NCBI GenBank assembly: GCA_046726375.1 | Contig: JBKPAJ010000022.1 | Location: forward strand, 62,001-126,000 | Length of the DNA: 64,000 nt | Source: DASPWV01 sp046726375 | Lineage (GTDB): Bacteria; Acidobacteriota; Vicinamibacteria; Vicinamibacterales; UBA2999 | Direction of reading: 5' to 3' | Shown here: positions 53,262 to 61,498 of the stretch, piece after piece | Numbering within the stretch: position 1 is the stretch's first letter | How the letters are laid out: each line of letters opens with the position of its first letter | Made by a program: the position numbers and the translations under genes | Notes under the pieces: model-generated | What the model was told of the DNA's origin: nothing | Seen by the model: only the letters and a program-made list of their open reading frames with translations | Databases searched by the model: none

Positions 53262-53523
53262 AGCCGGATACGTTCGCGACATGTGGCGATGTCGCGATTG
53301 GCGATGTCGCGATGGAATGTCGCGATCTGTGGATGTGGTGATGTGTCGGGCGATGTGGTGATGTGTCGGGCGATGTGGCGATGTGAGGTGGCGATGTGAG
53401 ACAGCGATGTAACGCGGCGACATCGTTACATCACATCGTTACATCGCCAGACACCTCGCTAGATCGCAACGTCGTGACATCACATCGCCACATCACTACG
53501 TCACGACATCGCCAGATGTGCGT
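53262..53523. repeat. Large inverted array of GCGATGTG/CACATCGC units
   Basis: The left half (53277-53413) repeats GCGATGT and GGTGATGTG; the 20-base unit GATGTGGTGATGTGTCGGGC occurs twice in tandem (53332-53351, 53352-53371). The right half (53418-53517) carries the complement, GACATCG, CACATCG, TACATCGCC. It fills the 295-base gap between two convergent genes and could fold into a long stem. No gene is seen here. Confidence 0.85.
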
Positions 53524-53525
53524 CA

Positions 53526-54350
53526 TCACTGATTCGGCCTTGGCGGCCGCTCCCAGTCGAAGATTCCGTTCCGCGCTTCGAACCATTGCACGATCGCATC
53601 GCGCCGCTTGAGCAGCGCGTTGATCTCCGCCGGGCCCAGATAATCCTTCATCGTTTGCGTCAGCGTTGGCTTGTCGAGCGCCTTGAGTCGCTCGACCACC
53701 TTGCGATCGCACTTGGCAAGATTGCCGGGCGCCTTCAGGGCGTCCATCAGGCGGAACGATCGCGAGTGATCGATCATCCAGATGCGCCAGTCGTTATCGA
53801 TCAGCAGGTTGCCAAGGTTGCGATCGACGTTGTAAATGAGCTGGTCGAACATCCGCACGTGCCACATCTGCGCGTTCCACCGCTCCGAATCGGGCGCCTC
53901 GATCTTCTTCTTGAAGCGCGCGGTTTCGTCCATCATCACGTCGTCCACCCACCACGTGAACGAGCCGTGCTTGCCGTTGTAGCCGCGCTCCACACTGGGG
54001 GGAATCATGCCGAGCTCGAGAAGGCGATCGAGACGATAGGCAGCCACGTTGAAGCGCCAGGTGTCGCGAAAGTTGAACTCGGTCCCGCGATCGCTTTCGA
54101 ACCTCTGCTTGAACTCGTCGATCGTCTGGATGCTCGCATCGTGCGTGATGTGACCGTCGGAGAGCGTCGCGCGCAGCGTGTGGGTCACGCCGGTGCTGAC
54201 GCCTTTGGTGCGCACGACCTTCGCCTTGAGCAGGAACTGTTCTTGTTCGGCGAGAGTTAACGCCGGTGCCGGCGTCGTCGCCTGCGGCTGCCCCGCAAGA
54301 GACGTCGCCGAGGTGAGGAGTAAGAGCGCGGCGAACAGCACGCGTGCCAT
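53526..54350 (-). CDS. Secreted kinase-fold protein (HipA/Fam20-like signature)
   Basis: A 274-residue protein with a signal peptide (ARVLFAALLLLTSATSLAGQ). The central segment VRMFDQLIYNVDRNLGNLLI, followed by DNDWRIWMIDHSRSF, looks like the catalytic and metal-binding loops of HipA/Fam20/PI3-kinase-fold kinases (D-x-N..D-R-N.GN.L and later I-D). The N-terminal part (VTHTLRATLSDGHITHDASI) corresponds to the nucleotide-binding lobe, but I cannot place the expected Lys with confidence. Export to the periplasm would make it unusual. The gene is convergent with the EF-G-like gene. The family is a guess from motifs; activity is unproven. Confidence 0.55.
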   Translation of the reverse strand: MARVLFAALLLLTSATSLAGQPQATTPAPALTLAEQEQFLLKAKVVRTKGVSTGVTHTLRATLSDGHITHDASIQTIDEFKQRFESDRGTEFNFRDTWRFNVAAYRLDRLLELGMIPPSVERGYNGKHGSFTWWVDDVMMDETARFKKKIEAPDSERWNAQMWHVRMFDQLIYNVDRNLGNLLIDNDWRIWMIDHSRSFRLMDALKAPGNLAKCDRKVVERLKALDKPTLTQTMKDYLGPAEINALLKRRDAIVQWFEARNGIFDWERPPRPNQ

Positions 54351-54415
54351 GGTGCGAAAGCCTACCGTACAAGACGAACGCCTGGCGATGGAGTTCCCCG
54401 CCAAGCGCGGTCAGG

Positions 54416-54555
54416 TGCCAGGTATCAGGCATCAGGTGTCAGGTGTCAGCAGGTCGCAGGTCGCACCTGGCAGGTGCCAGGTGCCAGCTGGCGTGGCAGG
54501 TATCAGGTATCAGAACGCCGCTATCTGGCAGCACCTGATACCTGATACCTGATCC
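54416..54555. repeat. Heptamer array with inverted arms (CAGGTAT)
   Basis: Left units CAGGTGC, CAGGTAT, CAGGCAT, CAGGTGT, CAGGTGT; middle CAGGTGC pairs; then CAGGTAT, CAGGTAT. Right: CTGATAC, CTGATAC, CTGATCC. Fills the gap between the kinase-fold gene and rplQ. Confidence 0.85.
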
Positions 54556-54559
54556 TCGG

Positions 54560-55165
54560 CTAAGAGCCGCCAGCCTTTCGCGGTGTCGTGGTCTTCTTCG
54601 CCGCTCGACGAGCCGGCTTGGAGGCCTTGGCGCGGTCCTCGGTTTTCCCCGCGTCTTTCTTGCTGCCGCGAATACTCTGCGCGGCCGCCTTGAGACGCTC
54701 CCCGACGCTCTTCTGCTGCTTCGGCGCTCCGCCTTCGGCTTCCTTCGCCGCCTTTTCGGCTTCGGCCTTCTTTGGATCGAACTCACTGCCGAGGAGTTCG
54801 ATCTGCGCCACCTCCGCGGCGTCGCCGCGGCGATGACCGAGCTTGAGGATGCGGGTATAGCCGCCCGGACGTTCCCTGAAACGCGGCGCAAGCTGATCGA
54901 ACAGCTTGGCGACGACGTCCTCGTTGACGATGTCGCGCATCACGAGTCGGCGTGCCGTCAGGGTTCGGCCATTGGCTTCGTTCGCCTTTACGCCGCGCTT
55001 GGCGATCGTAATCAGGCGCTCCACGAACGGACGCAGCTCCTTGGCCTTGGGTACCGTCGTCTCGATGCGTTCGTGCCGCAGCAACGCTTCTGCCTGATTG
55101 CGCAGTAGCGCGATACGGTGCTCGGTGACGCGACCGAGCTTGCGGTGGGCAACTCTGTGTCTCAT
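54560..55165 (-). CDS. rplQ: 50S ribosomal protein L17
   Basis: Last gene of the alpha operon. The L17 core starts MRHRVAHRKLGRVTEHRIAL and reads through TTVPKAKELRPFVERLITIA and RPGGYTRILKLGHRRGDAAE. L17 is usually about 120-130 residues; this protein has 201 because of a Lys/Ala/Arg-rich C-terminal tail (AEAEKAAKEAEGGAPK ... KPARRAAKKTTTP). The tail is probably disordered and basic and may contact rRNA; similar tails occur in some high-GC lineages. Confidence 0.97.
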   Translation of the reverse strand: MRHRVAHRKLGRVTEHRIALLRNQAEALLRHERIETTVPKAKELRPFVERLITIAKRGVKANEANGRTLTARRLVMRDIVNEDVVAKLFDQLAPRFRERPGGYTRILKLGHRRGDAAEVAQIELLGSEFDPKKAEAEKAAKEAEGGAPKQQKSVGERLKAAAQSIRGSKKDAGKTEDRAKASKPARRAAKKTTTPRKAGGS

Positions 55166-55223
55166 AGCTTCATTCCAGTATGGCGAGTGGGGCTGGTCGA
55201 CCCGCCCTACCTGCCCAACTTGC

Positions 55224-56210
55224 CTAGTCCTGATTCGCGCCGGCGGGCTGATCGAGCTTCATACCGAGGCCCAGGCCCATTGACGACAGAATCTCTTTGA
55301 TCTCGTTGAGCGACTTGCGCCCGAAGTTCTTGGTCTTGAGCATCTCGGCTTCCGTTTTCTGCACCAGCTCACGGATGGTCCGGATGTTTGCGTTCTTCAG
55401 ACAGTTGTACGACCGCACCGAGAGCTCGAGCTCCTCGACGCTCTTGTCGAGATGCTCGTTGGTCGCCCCGGCATGCGCTGGTTCGGCCCCGCCCTCGCTC
55501 GGCTGATCGTCGGCTTCATCCAGGTTGACGAAGATGTTCAAGTGATCGCGTACCAGCTTGGCGGCCAGCGACACCGCATCGCGCGGCGTCTCCGACCCGT
55601 TGGTCCATACATCCAACGTCAGCTTGTCGTAGTCCGTCGTCTGGCCGAGACGCGCGGCTTCGACGAGATAGTTCACCTTCTTTACCGGCGAGTGAACCGA
55701 ATCGATCGGGATCCAGCCAATGCCGAGATCCTCGTCGAAGTTCTTGTCCGCCGACACGTAGCCGCGTCCGCGCTTGATACGGAGCTCCATGTGCAGTTTG
55801 CCGCCATCGGAGACCGTCGCAAGGTGCGCATCAGGTTCGAGAATCTCGACGTCGTGATCGACTTCGATGTCGCGTGCGCGTACTTCGCCGCCCTTATCGA
55901 CACGCAGATAGAGTGTCTTCGTGTAATCGACGTGACAGGTCAGCGGAATCTGCTTCAGATTCAGAATGATGTCGGTCGCGTCTTCCACGACCCCGGGAAT
56001 GGGCGAGAACTCGTGCAACACGCCGTCGATCTTCACGGCGGTGATCGCCGCACCTTCGATCGAGGAGAGCAGCACGCGGCGCAGCGCGTTGCCAATCGTG
56101 GTGCCGAAGCCGCGTTCGAACGGCTGCGCGTAAAAGCGCCCGTACCGATCGGTGAGCGTTTCGCGCTCGACTTCAAGCCGCTTCGGTCGCTGAAAACCTT
56201 TCCAGAGCAT
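55224..56210 (-). CDS. rpoA: RNA polymerase subunit alpha
   Basis: A 328-residue alpha subunit. The N-terminal dimerisation domain begins RYGRFYAQPFERGFGTTIGN and has ALRRVLLSSIEGAAITAVKI. The C-terminal domain, ELSVRSYNCLKNANIRTIRE and KNFGRKSLNEIKEILSSMGL, binds DNA UP elements and activators; both domains are intact. A linker of about 20 acidic residues (DEADDQPSEGGAEP) joins them. It lies between rpsD and rplQ as expected. Confidence 0.98.
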   Translation of the reverse strand: MLWKGFQRPKRLEVERETLTDRYGRFYAQPFERGFGTTIGNALRRVLLSSIEGAAITAVKIDGVLHEFSPIPGVVEDATDIILNLKQIPLTCHVDYTKTLYLRVDKGGEVRARDIEVDHDVEILEPDAHLATVSDGGKLHMELRIKRGRGYVSADKNFDEDLGIGWIPIDSVHSPVKKVNYLVEAARLGQTTDYDKLTLDVWTNGSETPRDAVSLAAKLVRDHLNIFVNLDEADDQPSEGGAEPAHAGATNEHLDKSVEELELSVRSYNCLKNANIRTIRELVQKTEAEMLKTKNFGRKSLNEIKEILSSMGLGLGMKLDQPAGANQD

Positions 56211-56319
56211 CGATGTGTCCTTTCGCTTACGGGCCGGCAGCCCGGCCTCCAGGCTTGCAGGTAACGATCACCGCTCGCTCGCTGCAAGCCTGACAAGCTG
56301 TTGGAGCGGTGGGTGCGAA

Positions 56320-56392
56320 TCAGCTATCAGCTATCAGCTGCCAGCTGTCAGCAAGCGCTTGCTGAAAGCCGAGAGCTGAACGCTGAAAGCTT
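56320..56392. repeat. Heptamer array with inverted arms (CAGCTAT)
   Basis: Left CAGCTAT, CAGCTAT, CAGCTGC, CAGCTGT; right CTGAAAG, CCGAGAG, CTGAACG, CTGAAAG. Lies between rpsD and rpoA inside the operon; the rest of the gap (56211-56319) has a short GC-rich repeat-like stretch and no gene. Confidence 0.8.
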
Positions 56393-56394
56393 CA

Positions 56395-57021
56395 TCATTT
56401 CGAGTACAACTCCACGATCAGCTGTTCCTGCACCGGCAGATTGATCTGCTCGCGCGTTGGAACAGACACGACCTTGCCCGACATCTCGCCCTCGAGCAAG
56501 AGCCATTCCGGCACGCCGCGTCCCTTGACCTCTTCAACGGCATGCAGGATCGACGCGTCGTTGCGACTGCTCTCGCGCACCGTGACAACATCGCCCACTT
56601 TCACCGAGTAGGACGGGATGTCGACCTTGCGGCCGTTCACCTGGAAGTGGCCGTGCCGCACCAGCTGCCGCGCCTGCGGACGCGAGGTCGCAAAGCCCAG
56701 GCGATACACGGCGTTGTCCAACCGCCGCTCGAGCAATTGCAGAAGGGTTTCGCCGGTGATGCCGCGTGTGCGCTCCGCCTGCTCGAAGTAGCGGCGGAAC
56801 TGATCTTCCAGCACACCGTAAATACGCTTGACCTTCTGCTTCTCGCGCAGCTGCACACCGTAGCCGACAAGCTTGGCCTTGCGCGTGCGGCCATGCTGGC
56901 CTGGCGGCACGTTGCGCTTTTCAATCGCGCACTTTTCCGTGTAGCAGCGCTCACCCTTGAGGAACAGTTTCATTCCCTCACGGCGGCACAGTCTGCAGAC
57001 GGGTCCGTTATATCGAGCCAT
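56395..57021 (-). CDS. rpsD: 30S ribosomal protein S4
   Basis: A 208-residue S4, a primary 16S rRNA-binding protein. It starts MARYNGPVCRLCRREGMKLF and has the zinc-binding Cys set of the zinc form (CRLC ... GERCYTEKCAIEKR). The S4 RNA-binding domain is LERRLDNAVYRLGFATSRPQ. In many bacteria S4 represses its own alpha operon; any such site here would lie in the repeat-rich leader, but I cannot identify it. Confidence 0.98.
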   Translation of the reverse strand: MARYNGPVCRLCRREGMKLFLKGERCYTEKCAIEKRNVPPGQHGRTRKAKLVGYGVQLREKQKVKRIYGVLEDQFRRYFEQAERTRGITGETLLQLLERRLDNAVYRLGFATSRPQARQLVRHGHFQVNGRKVDIPSYSVKVGDVVTVRESSRNDASILHAVEEVKGRGVPEWLLLEGEMSGKVVSVPTREQINLPVQEQLIVELYSK

Positions 57022-57040
57022 CTTTTTCTCTGATCCTTGT

Positions 57041-57096
57041 CAGTTCACAGTTCACAGTTCACAGTTCAAAGTTCAAAGTTCAGAACTTGTAACTTA
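57041..57096. repeat. Heptamer array (CAGTTCA / AAGTTCA)
   Basis: CAGTTCA three times, then CAGTTCA-AAGTTCA-AAGTTCA and CAGAACTTGTAAC. It lies between rpsK and rpsD. The right half is the same AACTTTG heptamer family as 51001. Confidence 0.8.
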
Positions 57097-57525
57097 CACA
57101 CGCCGTCTTTTCGGCGGCCTACACCCGTTGTGCGGAATCGGGGTCACGTCGCGGATCGACTTCACTTCGAGACCCGCGGTTGAGAGCGCACGGATCGCCG
57201 ATTCGCGGCCGGAGCCCGGCCCCTTGACCAGCACTTCGCAGGAACGCATGCCAAACGCCTTGGCTGCGTTGGTGGCGTTGAGCGCGGCCTGCGTGGCGGC
57301 AAAGGGCGTCCCCTTGCGCGAGCCCTTGAAGCCGATCGCGCCCGCGCTCGACCACGCCACCACAGCCCCGTCGGCATCGGTGATCGTCACCAGCGTGTTG
57401 TTGAATGACGCCTGAATGTGCACGAACCCGTGGTGCACCACGCGCTTTTCGCCGCGCTTCTTGAACGTCTTTTTTTTCTTGGTCGGCTTATCCGCGCCGC
57501 CACCTTGTGTCTCTGCCTTCGCCAT
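57094..57525 (-). CDS. rpsK: 30S ribosomal protein S11
   Basis: A 143-residue S11, including VVHHGFVHIQASFNNTLVTI, the Gly-rich SSAGAIGFKGSRKGTPFAAT and the C-terminal SIRDVTPIPHNGCRPPKRRR. The N-terminus has an extra basic patch (KPTKKKKTFKKRGEKR). It lies in the usual place between rpsM and rpsD. Confidence 0.98.
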   Translation of the reverse strand: MAKAETQGGGADKPTKKKKTFKKRGEKRVVHHGFVHIQASFNNTLVTITDADGAVVAWSSAGAIGFKGSRKGTPFAATQAALNATNAAKAFGMRSCEVLVKGPGSGRESAIRALSTAGLEVKSIRDVTPIPHNGCRPPKRRRV

Positions 57526-57551
57526 GTTTGTTCGCTCGCTGTCGATACCAT

Positions 57552-57635
57552 TTCAAAGGTCAAGATTCAAAGTTCAAATTCTGTTTTCAAAGTCCGTTAA
57601 CTTTGAACTTTGAACTTTGAACTTTGAACTTGTAA
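57552..57635. repeat. Heptamer array with inverted arms (AACTTTG)
   Basis: Left CAAAGGT, CAAGATT, CAAAGTT, CAAATTC; right AACTTTG four times, then AACTTG. The gap between rpsM and rpsK is filled by it. Confidence 0.85.
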
Positions 57636-58010
57636 CTACACTGTCTTCTTCTTCGCCACTGCGCCCTTGCGCGGGCCCTTACGCGTCCGGGCGTTCGTGC
57701 GCGTCCGCTGGCCTCGCACCGGCAGATTGCGCCGGTGACGCGCGCCGCGATAGCTGCCGATCTCGATGAGCCGTTTGATGTTCATCGAGATTTCCTTGCG
57801 CAGATCGCCCTCGACCCCGCCCTGCTCCTCGATCACACGGCTGATCTTGCGGACATCGTCTTCGCTCAGGTCCTTGACGCGGATATCGGAGGTGACGCCC
57901 GCCGACTGAAGAATCAGGTTCGAGCGATGACGGCCAATGCCGTAGATATAGGTCAGCCCGATCTCGACCCGCTTGGTTCGCGGGAGATCAACACCTGCAA
58001 TGCGTGCCAT
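57636..58010 (-). CDS. rpsM: 30S ribosomal protein S13
   Basis: A 124-residue S13. It starts MARIAGVDLPRTKRVEIGLT and has the conserved YIYGIGRHRSNLILQSAGV and RHRRNLPVRGQRTRTNARTR. It contacts the 30S head and intersubunit bridges. The C-terminus is Lys/Arg-rich. Confidence 0.98.
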   Translation of the reverse strand: MARIAGVDLPRTKRVEIGLTYIYGIGRHRSNLILQSAGVTSDIRVKDLSEDDVRKISRVIEEQGGVEGDLRKEISMNIKRLIEIGSYRGARHRRNLPVRGQRTRTNARTRKGPRKGAVAKKKTV

Positions 58011-58025
58011 ATCGTGTTCTCCGAG

Positions 58026-58106
58026 ATTTCAGATTGCTGATTGCAGAGGACAGATTGGATTTATTCAATTGACAATCTGCAATGGCCAATCTGCAATCTG
58101 CAATTC
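58026..58106. repeat. Heptamer array with inverted arms (CAATCTG)
   Basis: Left CAGATTG, CTGATTG, CAGAGGA, CAGATTG; right CAATCTG, CAATGGC, CAATCTG, CAATCTG, CAATTCC. It separates rpmJ from rpsM. Confidence 0.85.
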
Positions 58107-58108
58107 CC

Positions 58109-58222
58109 TTATCCCTGCCGTTGCTTATGTTTCTGATTCGTGCAGATCACGCGCACCACTCCGCCGCGCCGCACGATCTTGCACTTGTCGCACATTCTTT
58201 TCACCGAAGCTCGAACCTTCAT
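58109..58222 (-). CDS. rpmJ: 50S ribosomal protein L36
   Basis: A complete 37-residue L36 that is too short for most gene callers: MKVRASVKRMCDKCKIVRRG, then GVVRVICTNQKHKQRQG. The zinc ligands Cys, Cys, Cys and His are all present (CDKC ... C...H), the zinc form. Its start codon overlaps the infA stop (ATGA). Confidence 0.97.
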   Translation of the reverse strand: MKVRASVKRMCDKCKIVRRGGVVRVICTNQKHKQRQG

Positions 58223-58425
58223 GACAACTTCTCCACTACTCTCCCGCGGCTGCGATCTCCCGGCAGGAGCGCTACGCGAACGCGATCGCCAACCAGTACG
58301 CGAATGAAATTGCGGTGCACCGGCTCGCGCAAATGCGCGATCACCTGATGCCCTTCGAGCTGCACCTTCACCAACTGACTGGGCAGCAGCTCGATGACGA
58401 TCCCTTCCGCCTCATTCGGTGGCAA
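58219..58425 (-). CDS. infA: Translation initiation factor IF-1
   Basis: A 68-residue one-domain OB-fold protein in the canonical place between map and rpmJ. EAEGIVIELLPSQLVKVQLE, then GHQVIAHLREPVHRNFIRVL and GDRVRVALLPGDRSRGRVV match IF-1 throughout, but the sequence is divergent: typical IF-1 has HISGKMRMHFIRI where this has HLREPVHRNFIRV. It overlaps rpmJ by four bases. Confidence 0.93.
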   Translation of the reverse strand: MPPNEAEGIVIELLPSQLVKVQLEGHQVIAHLREPVHRNFIRVLVGDRVRVALLPGDRSRGRVVEKLS

Positions 58426-58438
58426 GGCTAAGCCGTGC

Positions 58439-59248
58439 TCAACTACCGTAACTGGCAGCGGCGGTGGTGGGACCCGGCGTCAGCCCGGTCTCTTCCCCTT
58501 CGGCGGCCAGGGTCAGAATCCGGCATCCCTGCGCGGTCACGACAACGGTATGTTCAAAATGCGCAGACAAGCTGCCGTCCTTCGTCACCGCCGTCCAGCC
58601 GTCGCCGAGCACCTTCACCGCCGGTTTGCCCGCATTGACCATCGGCTCAATCGCGAGCACCATGCCTTCCGCCAATCGCGGTCCGCGTCCAGGCGGACCG
58701 TAATTCGGAATCTGCGGCTCCTCGTGCAGCTTGGCGCCAATGCCATGTCCCACGAATTCACGCACCACCGAGAATCCGTGCGCCTCGACGTGCTGCTGCA
58801 CCGCGGCGCCGATGTCGGACACGCGGGCACCGGCGCGCACCGCCGCCAGCGCGCGATACAACGACTCCTCGGTCACCTTCAACAGGTTTGCCGCTGCCGG
58901 GCTGATGACGCCAACCGGCACGGTCACGGCCGAATCGCCGAAAAAGCCGTCCATCTTCGCGCCCATGTCGATCGAGATCACGTCTCCATCGACCAGCTGA
59001 CGCGACGAGGGGATGCCGTGCACCACCTGCTCGTTGATCGACGCGCAAATCGTCGCGGGATAGCCGTGATATCCCTTGAACGCCGGCTCCGCGCCCGCCT
59101 CCTGCAGCCGCCGTTCGGCGACGGCATCGAGCTCCGCCGTGGTCACGCCGGAGCGTACCAGCGCCTTCAATTCCGCCAGCACGCGCGCGACCAGCGCGTT
59201 GACTCGCGCGAGCCGTTCGATCTCTCCCGCAGAACGGCACACAATCAC
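58439..59248 (-). CDS. map: Type I methionine aminopeptidase
   Basis: A 269-residue enzyme that removes N-terminal Met from new proteins. The metal ligands are in GDVISIDMGAKMDGFFGDSA (two Asp), FVGHGIGAKLHEEPQIPNY (His) and GMVLAIEPMVN (Glu), with a final Glu in SAHFEHTVVVT. The GTG start at 59248 overlaps the adk stop (GTGA). The last 25 residues (LTPGPTTAAASYGS) are a poorly conserved tail. Confidence 0.96.
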   Translation of the reverse strand: MIVCRSAGEIERLARVNALVARVLAELKALVRSGVTTAELDAVAERRLQEAGAEPAFKGYHGYPATICASINEQVVHGIPSSRQLVDGDVISIDMGAKMDGFFGDSAVTVPVGVISPAAANLLKVTEESLYRALAAVRAGARVSDIGAAVQQHVEAHGFSVVREFVGHGIGAKLHEEPQIPNYGPPGRGPRLAEGMVLAIEPMVNAGKPAVKVLGDGWTAVTKDGSLSAHFEHTVVVTAQGCRILTLAAEGEETGLTPGPTTAAASYGS

Positions 59249-59949
59249 GCGGTCGACCCCGGGCGCGTTGCATCGCCGCCCGAACCCCTTGTCGGCCGGC
59301 CCAGGGCCGACGCGACCGCGTCGACGAGCGACTCGCGCACGCGCTCCGGCGGCTGCGCGCCGTTGACCACGCGATACGTCGGACGCGCGTGATAATGCGT
59401 GATCATCGGCTGCGTCTCGCGCCAGTACACCTTCAGGCGATCGCGCACCACCGCTTCGCTGTCGTCCGACCGCGCGACCAGCTCGCCGCCGCACGTTTCG
59501 CAGCGCGCGACGTGCGCGGGATCGTCGTTGAACGCCGAAACCGTCCGGCCGCAGCTGACGCAAATTCGCCGGTTTCGAACCCGCCGCACGAGCTCATCGT
59601 CCGACACTTCGATTTCCACCACGATGAGCGGCCCGCGCCCTTCGAGCATCCGGTCGAGCGCGTCCGCCTGCGAAACGGTGCGCGGGAATCCATCAAGCAC
59701 GAACCCTCGCATCGTATCGGGGCGCGACAGGCGATCGCGGACGATGCCGATAATCATGTCGTCGCTCACCAGCTTCCCGCTATTCAGCTGCGCGCTCACC
59801 TGCTGACCGAGCGGCGTGCCTTCGTGCACAGCCTCGCGAAGGATGTCGCCGGTCGAGATCTTCGGAATGCCGTGATCCAGCGCGAAGCGCTCGGCCTGCG
59901 TCCCTTTGCCCGCGCCCGGCGGGCCGATCACGACGAGGTTCAACGCCAC
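59245..59949 (-). CDS. adk: Adenylate kinase
   Basis: A 234-residue adenylate kinase (ATP + AMP to 2 ADP). The P-loop is LVVIGPPGAGKGTQAERFAL, the AMP site has ISTGDILREAV and FVLDGFPRTVSQADALDRML. The LID carries four Cys (RICVSCGRTVS ... ARCETCGGEL), the zinc form. GTG at 59949, one base after the secY stop, gives the normal VALNLVVIGPP start. The C-terminal 25 residues (LGRPTRGSGGDATRPGSTA) are an unconserved extension. Confidence 0.96.
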   Translation of the reverse strand: MALNLVVIGPPGAGKGTQAERFALDHGIPKISTGDILREAVHEGTPLGQQVSAQLNSGKLVSDDMIIGIVRDRLSRPDTMRGFVLDGFPRTVSQADALDRMLEGRGPLIVVEIEVSDDELVRRVRNRRICVSCGRTVSAFNDDPAHVARCETCGGELVARSDDSEAVVRDRLKVYWRETQPMITHYHARPTYRVVNGAQPPERVRESLVDAVASALGRPTRGSGGDATRPGSTA

Positions 59950-59950
59950 G

Positions 59951-61339
59951 TCACCCGCGCCGTCCACGGATCCGCGTCTTCTTCATGAAGCCGTCGTAGT
60001 GCCGCATGATCAGCTGCGACTCGACTTGGTTGACGGTATCCATCGCCACACCGACGACAATCAGCAGCGACGTGCCACCGAAGTAAAACGGCACGCCCAG
60101 GCCCTGCGTAAACCACTGCGGCAAATTCGCTTCGAGCGTTTCGCCGATGAACGGTATCGGTGCGACCCGGAAACCGCTGATCAAGAACGTCGGCAGAATC
60201 GCCACCATGGCCAGATAGATGGCGCCGACCAGCGTCACACGCGCCAGAATCGTGTCGATGTATTCGGCCGTTCGCTTGCCCGGCCGAATACCGGGGATGA
60301 AGCCGCCGTATTTGCGCATGTTCTCCGCCACGTCGTCCGGATTGAAGATGATCGCGGTGTAGAAGTACGCAAAGAAGATGATCCCGACTACGTACAGCAG
60401 GTTGTAAAGCGGCATGCCAATGCCAAGCTGCTGCACGATGCGATCGCCCCAACTGCCGGGTGTAAACGCCGGCGCAAACGTCGCCGGGAACGCCAGGATG
60501 GACGACGCGAAGATCACCGGGATGACGCCGCCGGTGTTCACCTTGAGTGGGATGTGCGTGCTGGTGCCGCCGTACTGACGACGTCCCACGACGCGCTTGG
60601 CGTATTGCACCGTAATTCGGCGATGCCCACGCTCGACGTAGATGATGGCGGCGACCACGCCGATCATGACCGCAACCAGAATCACCACCTGAAACAGGCT
60701 GATCTGCCCGGTCCGCATCATCTCGAGTGTCTGCAGAAACGCGCGCGGCAGGCCGACGACGATTCCGGCATAGATGATGAGCGACATGCCATTGCCAATG
60801 CCGCGCTCGGTGATCTGTTCGCCGAGCCACATGATGAACATCGTGCCGGTGGTGAGCGTCAGCATGCAAAGCAAACGGAAGCCCCAACCCGGCTCGTAGA
60901 CGAGCGGCAAGCCGCCCGCGATTTGCGTGTTGCGCTCGAGCCAGATGGCAATGCCGAGCGACTGAACCGCCGCCAGCACCAGCGTCAGATAGCGCGTGTA
61001 CTGCGTGATCTTCCGGCGTCCAAGCTCGCCCTCTTTCGAGAGCCGCTCGAGATACGGCCACACCACGGTCAGCAGCTGCAGAATGATCGAGGCGCTGATG
61101 TAGGGCATCACGCCGAGCGCAAAGATCTGAATCCGCGAGAGGCTGCCTCCCGTGAACATGTCGTACAGACCAAACATCGTGCCCTGGAGCTGACGCGACA
61201 GCTCCGCCAGCGCCGCCGGATTGACACCCGGCGTCGGAATGTGACTTCCGATGCGGTATACGGCGAGTAACCCGAGGGTGAACAGCACCCGGTTGCGCAG
61301 GTCCGAAACCGAGAAGAGATTTCTGATCGAGTCGATCAC
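59951..61339 (-). CDS. secY: Preprotein translocase subunit SecY
   Basis: A 462-residue ten-helix translocon core. It starts FSVSDLRNRVLFTLGLLAVY, has the plug segment GTMFGLYDMFTGGSLSRIQI with FALGVMPYISASIILQLLT, the C4/C5 loops (KRVVGRRQYGGTSTHIPLKV) and ends MDTVNQVESQLIMRHYDGFM. It lies between rplO and adk as usual. Confidence 0.98.
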   Translation of the reverse strand: MIDSIRNLFSVSDLRNRVLFTLGLLAVYRIGSHIPTPGVNPAALAELSRQLQGTMFGLYDMFTGGSLSRIQIFALGVMPYISASIILQLLTVVWPYLERLSKEGELGRRKITQYTRYLTLVLAAVQSLGIAIWLERNTQIAGGLPLVYEPGWGFRLLCMLTLTTGTMFIMWLGEQITERGIGNGMSLIIYAGIVVGLPRAFLQTLEMMRTGQISLFQVVILVAVMIGVVAAIIYVERGHRRITVQYAKRVVGRRQYGGTSTHIPLKVNTGGVIPVIFASSILAFPATFAPAFTPGSWGDRIVQQLGIGMPLYNLLYVVGIIFFAYFYTAIIFNPDDVAENMRKYGGFIPGIRPGKRTAEYIDTILARVTLVGAIYLAMVAILPTFLISGFRVAPIPFIGETLEANLPQWFTQGLGVPFYFGGTSLLIVVGVAMDTVNQVESQLIMRHYDGFMKKTRIRGRRG

Positions 61340-61361
61340 GTTGCTGCCTCTGTTTCGAGGC

Positions 61362-61498
61362 CCGGGAGATGAGGAGATCAGGGATGAACTGGGAGATCGG
61401 AAGATCGGGAGAAGAATCTTCTGTTCTTTCCTCCCTGATCTCCCTGATCTCCCTGTTTCTTTTACTCCCTGGCCTCCGGCCCTCTCCCTGACCTCCTA
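61362..61498. repeat. 9-mer array with inverted arms (TCCCTGATC)
   Basis: Left has GGGAGAT, GAGGAGATCAGGGAT, GGGAGATCGG; right is TCCCTGATC twice, then TCCCTG, and further TCCCTGG / TCCCTGACC. It occupies most of the gap between rplO and secY. Confidence 0.75.

Noticed and set aside
58109..58222. Suspected frame break in rpmJ
   Set aside because: On recounting the A run, the frame is intact and gives a normal 37-residue L36 with all zinc ligands.
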